Source of the DNA: Cellvibrionaceae bacterium
GTDB lineage: Bacteria; Pseudomonadota; Gammaproteobacteria; Pseudomonadales; Cellvibrionaceae
Direction of reading: 5' to 3'
Assembly: GCA_021151825.1 (NCBI GenBank)
Contig: JAGKWQ010000006.1
Coordinates: 124,001 to 188,000, forward strand
Length of the DNA stretch: 64,000 nucleotides
The notes beneath the pieces are model-generated. The model had not been told where the DNA came from and did not search any database. It worked only from the letters and a program-made list of their open reading frames with translations. Each line of letters opens with the position of its first letter. Within the stretch, counting starts at the first letter, position 1. This document shows, in pieces, positions 63,009 through 64,000 of this stretch. The position numbers were made by a program, and so were the translations under genes.

Positions 63009-63451
63009 TTCCTTTCTCCATGTAAGTACCATAACCGGGGGTCCTGGTTTCGCATTTTAATGGAAACATGAATATTGGATTTTATCGGTTCAATGGGAGG
63101 TTTTACACAAAAATTCGATTTGAATAGCAAATTTTTACAATTTGCGAGCCATTCTATTTGCTGTGGGGAAGGTGCGGGAACATATTTGAAAACGGGCAAT
63201 CTTAACCTTAGGATATTTAAAATAAAATCAAAAATTGATGGCATTATTTGTAACAGTTTTTCCGTCACACAGAGAATTTATGGTCTCCATCAAAATGATA
63301 CAAGATCAGGACATCGGAAAAGTTGTTCGCGTTACCGAGGTATTTCTCCGCATGAAGAATTTTAATATTGCTGCATTGGAAAGAGCTTGTGGAGAAGACG
63401 AGTAGGGTAGTTACTGACTATTGGCATATTAACTTTGAACAGGTGGCTGAA
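63009..63451. other. Gap between the lipoprotein and VOC genes
   Basis: Apart from the PhnB-like remnant at 63280-63405 this 443-base region has no gene I support. A 96-codon forward frame at 63075-63365 overlaps the remnant in another frame and looks non-coding. It should contain the lipoprotein promoter. Confidence 0.35.
63280..63405 (+). pseudogene. C-terminal remnant of a PhnB-like VOC protein
   Basis: This 41-codon frame reads QDIGKVVRVTEVFLRMKNFNIAALERACGE in two parts, DIGKVVRVTEVFLRM and KNFNIAALERA, which match the terminal helix of PhnB-like (3-demethylubiquinone methyltransferase domain) proteins, where DPAKAQRV and KLDIAGLKRAY are usual. The upstream VOC domain is missing; an in-frame stop lies at 63223. 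It may still be translated from the ATG, since AGAGAA precedes it. It lies 46 bases before another VOC gene. Confidence 0.45.
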
Positions 63452-63880
63452 ATGGAAACACAAGAATTGCATCGTGGGCGATTGATAGATCATATTCAAT
63501 TAGTGGTGCGTGATTTACCCGCTGCCCAAAAATTTTATACAGCCGCACTTGAGGCTCTGGAAATTCCAATCGGTGGTATCGGTGAGGACTTCTTTTGGGT
63601 AGATGAACTGTTTGTGTCTACTGCTGATAGCAAGGCTGCCCAAGGCGTATTAACTGGTCGTCATCATCTTGCATTCCAGGCAAAAGACCGTAATCAAGTT
63701 GACGCTTTTTATAAAACGGCATTGTTGAATGGTGGTCGCGATAATGGCAAGCCTGGAGAAAGACCCTATCATCCGGGATATTATGCGGCATTTGTTCTTG
63801 ATCCGGATGGCAACAATATTGAAGCTGTTTTTCACGGTGAAGCAAAGCGTAGTGCGGCTTCTGTAAAAATCACTTTTTAA
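63452..63880 (+). CDS. VOC-superfamily (glyoxalase-like) protein
   Basis: This 142-residue protein starts at the ATG at 63452 (METQELHRG), with AGGTGG 6 bases upstream; an in-frame TTG earlier adds a non-VOC segment. The fold signs are LIDHIQLVVRDLPAAQKFYTAALEAL, TGRHHLAFQAKDRNQVDAFYKTAL, YHPGYYAAFVLDPDGNNIEAVFHG. The pattern His..His..Glu for metal binding is satisfied by IDHIQLVV, HHLAFQA and NIEAVF. Such proteins act as glyoxalase, dioxygenase or resistance enzymes; the substrate is not apparent. It is convergent with a gene entering from the right edge. Confidence 0.85.
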   Translation: METQELHRGRLIDHIQLVVRDLPAAQKFYTAALEALEIPIGGIGEDFFWVDELFVSTADSKAAQGVLTGRHHLAFQAKDRNQVDAFYKTALLNGGRDNGKPGERPYHPGYYAAFVLDPDGNNIEAVFHGEAKRSAASVKITF

Positions 63881-63918
63881 TAACAGTTCGTGCAGGCTAG
63901 TTTGTCATAGTGTGTCGA

Positions 63919-63935
63919 TGGGGGCATGGCCCCCA
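63919..63935. terminator. GC-rich hairpin between convergent genes
   Basis: TGGGGGC and GCCCCCA pair perfectly around ATG. No T-run follows in either direction, so it is at best a weak or rho-assisted terminator. Confidence 0.4.
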
Positions 63936-63947
63936 GTTTGCGAAGGG

Positions 63948-64000
63948 TTATTCGTTGGCCGCCCCCGGCTCATAAGCCAACACCGGGCTCAACCATCTCT
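63948..64000 (-). CDS. C-terminus of a gene entering from the right edge
   Basis: On the minus strand an open frame from the window edge ends at TAA (63948-63950) with the residues RWLSPVLAYEPGAANE. Only 16 residues are visible, so the family cannot be named. The frame is supported only by convergence with the VOC gene and the hairpin between them. Confidence 0.3.
   Translation of the reverse strand, partial: RWLSPVLAYEPGAANE

Noticed and set aside
63075..63365. 96-codon forward frame before the VOC gene
   Set aside because: It overlaps the better-supported PhnB-like remnant in another frame, and its end is basic and Ser/Arg-rich like a non-coding reading.

Overview
The window looks like the chromosome of a Cellvibrio-type gammaproteobacterium (Cellvibrionaceae). 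The signs are a secreted chitinase built from CBM5/12 modules joined by long serine linkers, five large TonB-dependent receptors, a flavin halogenase/SapC/cupin set beside one of them, a high density of two-component and c-di-GMP genes, and gammaproteobacterial housekeeping synteny (ffs-dnaX-ybaB-recR-rnd-ycgL-ycgN). Base composition is moderate, and more AT-rich around 32.7-34.0 kb and in parts of 56.9-63.4 kb. No tRNA, CRISPR array, phage or intact insertion sequence was recognised. The assignment is inferred from gene content, not from a search.

Layout. 0-2 kb: a LytS-type kinase (cut by the left edge) overlapping a LytTR response regulator. 2-4 kb: a LysR regulator and a XenA-like old yellow enzyme. 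4.3-7.5 kb: a solute-binding lipoprotein convergent with a ferric-siderophore TonB receptor that has a Fur-box-like site. 7.7-11 kb: purU, an MFS transporter and a second solute-binding protein. 11-14.6 kb: ldhA followed by glgP. 14.7-18.2 kb: a four-gene MCE/Mla-type lipid transport operon. 18.6-19.8 kb: a small DUF6164-like membrane protein and a pterin-synthase-like protein.

20.0-32.1 kb is the most striking block: a YfiR-like periplasmic protein, a CHASE8-type hybrid kinase and a REC-PAS-PAS-GGDEF-EAL protein joined by overlapping stop/start codons, then three tandem paralogous TonB receptors separated by 2-5 bases. I read it as one envelope-sensing module coupled to c-di-GMP. 32.2-34.3 kb is a small AT-rich stretch with a thioredoxin, a DUF695-like protein and a membrane protein. 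34.3-38.7 kb is a second phosphorelay/c-di-GMP operon (PAS-PAS kinase, single REC, REC-PAS-PAS-GGDEF-EAL).

39.0-49.2 kb is mostly core: tpx, 4.5S RNA, dnaX with a complete -1 frameshift cassette predicting a gamma form, ybaB, recR, rnd, ycgL, ycgN, a von Willebrand factor A membrane protein, a GNAT enzyme and a Dps-like ferritin. 49.6-56.9 kb is a second accessory system: a large TIGR01782-type TonB receptor, a flavin-dependent halogenase, SapC, a cupin/JmjC-like protein and a convergent 2OG-Fe(II) oxygenase-like protein; together these suggest uptake and oxidative modification of an unknown substrate. 57.9-60.4 kb holds the chitinase. The right end has ybaK, a DUF6942-like protein, a lipoprotein with a 19-serine microsatellite, a decayed PhnB-like fragment, a VOC protein and the C-terminus of a gene entering from the right edge.
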